DNA from: an uncultured Granulosicoccaceae bacterium
Lineage (GTDB): Bacteria > Pseudomonadota > Gammaproteobacteria > CALCKW01
Assembly (NCBI GenBank): GCA_937965695.1
Contig: CALCKW010000025.1
Coordinates: 1-64,000 of the forward strand
Direction of reading: 5' to 3'
Length of the DNA stretch: 64,000 nt
Shown: one piece after another, positions 63,285 through 64,000 of the stretch
Layout: each line of letters begins with the position of its first letter
Numbering within the stretch: position 1 is the stretch's first letter
Translations under genes and position numbers: made by a program
The notes under the pieces: generated by a model
Told to the model about the DNA's origin: nothing
Seen by the model: the letters and a program-made list of their open reading frames with translations, nothing else
Database searches by the model: none

Positions 63285-63986
63285 TTATCTCGGCTCTCCA
63301 CCGTCTGCTAGGTTCTGAGCCTGCGCGATCCACTCGTCTCTTTCGATACGACCGGGGAATGACAAAGCTTCGTTGACGAGCTCAATGTCTTTTTGCTCAA
63401 ACTTAGCAACCTGCCAGAAGTGAAAAATCCCAAAGCCATTGAGTTTGTCCTCAAGCACAGGCCCGACACCAGAGATTAGCTTCAGATTATCTTTCTCGCC
63501 TTCAGGCGCATCCAGATACTTAAGAGCTCTAACTTCACCACCACCAGCGAGGTTCTTCGCCTGTGGAATCCACTCGTCACGTTCTATACGACCGGGGAAA
63601 TTTAAGTGAGTATTAATATTCTCGATATCGGAAGGCGTGAACTCAGCAATTTGGCTGTAGTGATATATCCCCATACCGTTGAGTTTTTCCTCTAGTACAG
63701 CGCCTATGCCTAATATTTTCTTTAAGTCATCTGGTTCACCACTGGGTGCATCCATGAATTTTAAAGTTGCGGCAGTAGCAACTGCAGCTGTAGCAGCACC
63801 GGCCGCTGCAGCTGTTTGGCCTGCTGATGTTGCTTGGCTTGTTGATTCGCTAGCAGCAGACGCGGTCGCTTTTTTGTCCGCTGTTGCTGCAGAGCTACCG
63901 GCTTTCTTCTCAAGGCTTTGTGAACCCGCAGCCCCACCATTGATTGCGGTGATTTCTAGCTCAGTATAGTTTTGGCGATGGCCCAT
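63285..63986 (-). CDS. Tandem helix-hairpin-helix protein (partial?)
   Basis: 233 residues visible; the frame remains open to the window end (YRRQ before the ATG at 63986), so the true start may lie outside. An Ala/Ser/Thr-rich segment (about 15-72) leads into two 75-residue copies: LKKILGIGAVLEEKLNGMGI in the first and LKLISGVGPVLEDKLNGFGI in the second, each followed by FPGRIERDEWI and QA. The GIGxxLExKLxxxGI motif is a DNA-binding helix-hairpin-helix as in the Fen1-like domain fused to NADH dehydrogenase subunit E or to ribosomal protein L21. Role in nucleic-acid binding is probable; no catalytic residues are seen. Confidence 0.75.
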   Translation of the reverse strand: MGHRQNYTELEITAINGGAAGSQSLEKKAGSSAATADKKATASAASESTSQATSAGQTAAAAGAATAAVATAATLKFMDAPSGEPDDLKKILGIGAVLEEKLNGMGIYHYSQIAEFTPSDIENINTHLNFPGRIERDEWIPQAKNLAGGGEVRALKYLDAPEGEKDNLKLISGVGPVLEDKLNGFGIFHFWQVAKFEQKDIELVNEALSFPGRIERDEWIAQAQNLADGGEPR

Positions 63987-64000
63987 CTGACGGCGATAGT

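Noticed and set aside
1-64000. tRNA, rRNA or riboswitch genes
   Set aside because: No cloverleaf-like GGTTCGAATC context, rRNA segments or known riboswitch cores were recognised on either strand by eye; a covariance-model scan would be decisive.

Overview
The window reads as a chromosomal segment of a Gram-negative, most likely marine gammaproteobacterium. The evidence is the valS terminus, Sec and lipobox signals, LysE, Prc and CNNM proteins of proteobacterial type, a DUF2860 beta-barrel, and REP-associated (RayT) transposase remnants. Genus cannot be read from the sequence alone. I found no tRNA, rRNA or CRISPR array.

Positions 1-5.7 kb: the 3' end of valS, then a small defence patch. It holds an MntA/HepT nucleotidyltransferase/HEPN toxin pair, a 40-residue signal-peptide ORF, and a 1083-residue protein with an Mrr-like nuclease domain, a helical-repeat body and a distinct C-terminal domain. 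The patch ends in an IS30 fragment and a cluster of about 100-bp elements bounded by GGGGTCAA/TTGACCCC. Two of these elements sit inside near-identical 155-bp direct repeats, one of which has cut off the end of an acyl-CoA dehydrogenase gene.

Positions 5.7-17.3 kb: an aromatic-acid catabolic island. It has a feruloyl-CoA-synthetase-like ligase, a crotonase, an SDR 3-hydroxyacyl-CoA dehydrogenase, an amidohydrolase, an acyl-CoA dehydrogenase, a 3-hydroxybenzoate-4-monooxygenase-like flavoprotein, a MarR regulator and a tripartite tricarboxylate transporter. The two divergent promoter regions share a 23-bp site (20/23 identical), a strong candidate MarR operator. The transporter genes tctC and tctA are broken.

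Positions 17.3-38 kb: LysE exporter, secreted endonuclease I, DUF3299 protein, a membrane acyltransferase flanked by pieces of a RayT transposase, a surface-glycan-like locus (sulfotransferase/GT2 fusion, a GT-B-like remnant, a membrane/kinase-like protein), the Prc protease, an orphan secreted protein, and a fructose-type ABC transporter (frcBCA).

Positions 38-50.7 kb: DUF3750 protein, GST, an ECF sigma/anti-sigma/signal-peptidase operon, a SAM-cyclase-AAA-helical repeat signalling protein, an IMPa-type HExxH lipoprotein metallopeptidase and an unknown lipoprotein.

Positions 50.8-56 kb: an unusual minus-strand cluster of a PLP group II decarboxylase, a thiol-dioxygenase cupin, a membrane diiron hydroxylase (frameshifted in an A7 run), a PanB-like protein lacking part of the canonical metal site, and a VanB-type ferredoxin reductase. 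I know of no described pathway with this set. With the nuclease protein at 1.5-4.8 kb, it is my best candidate for an undescribed system.

Positions 56-64 kb: a CNNM/CBS protein, a two-domain VOC protein, a DUF2860 barrel, a secreted YHYH operon, a secreted amidohydrolase and a tandem helix-hairpin-helix protein. A 45-bp dispersed repeat occurs three times between 46 and 60 kb.
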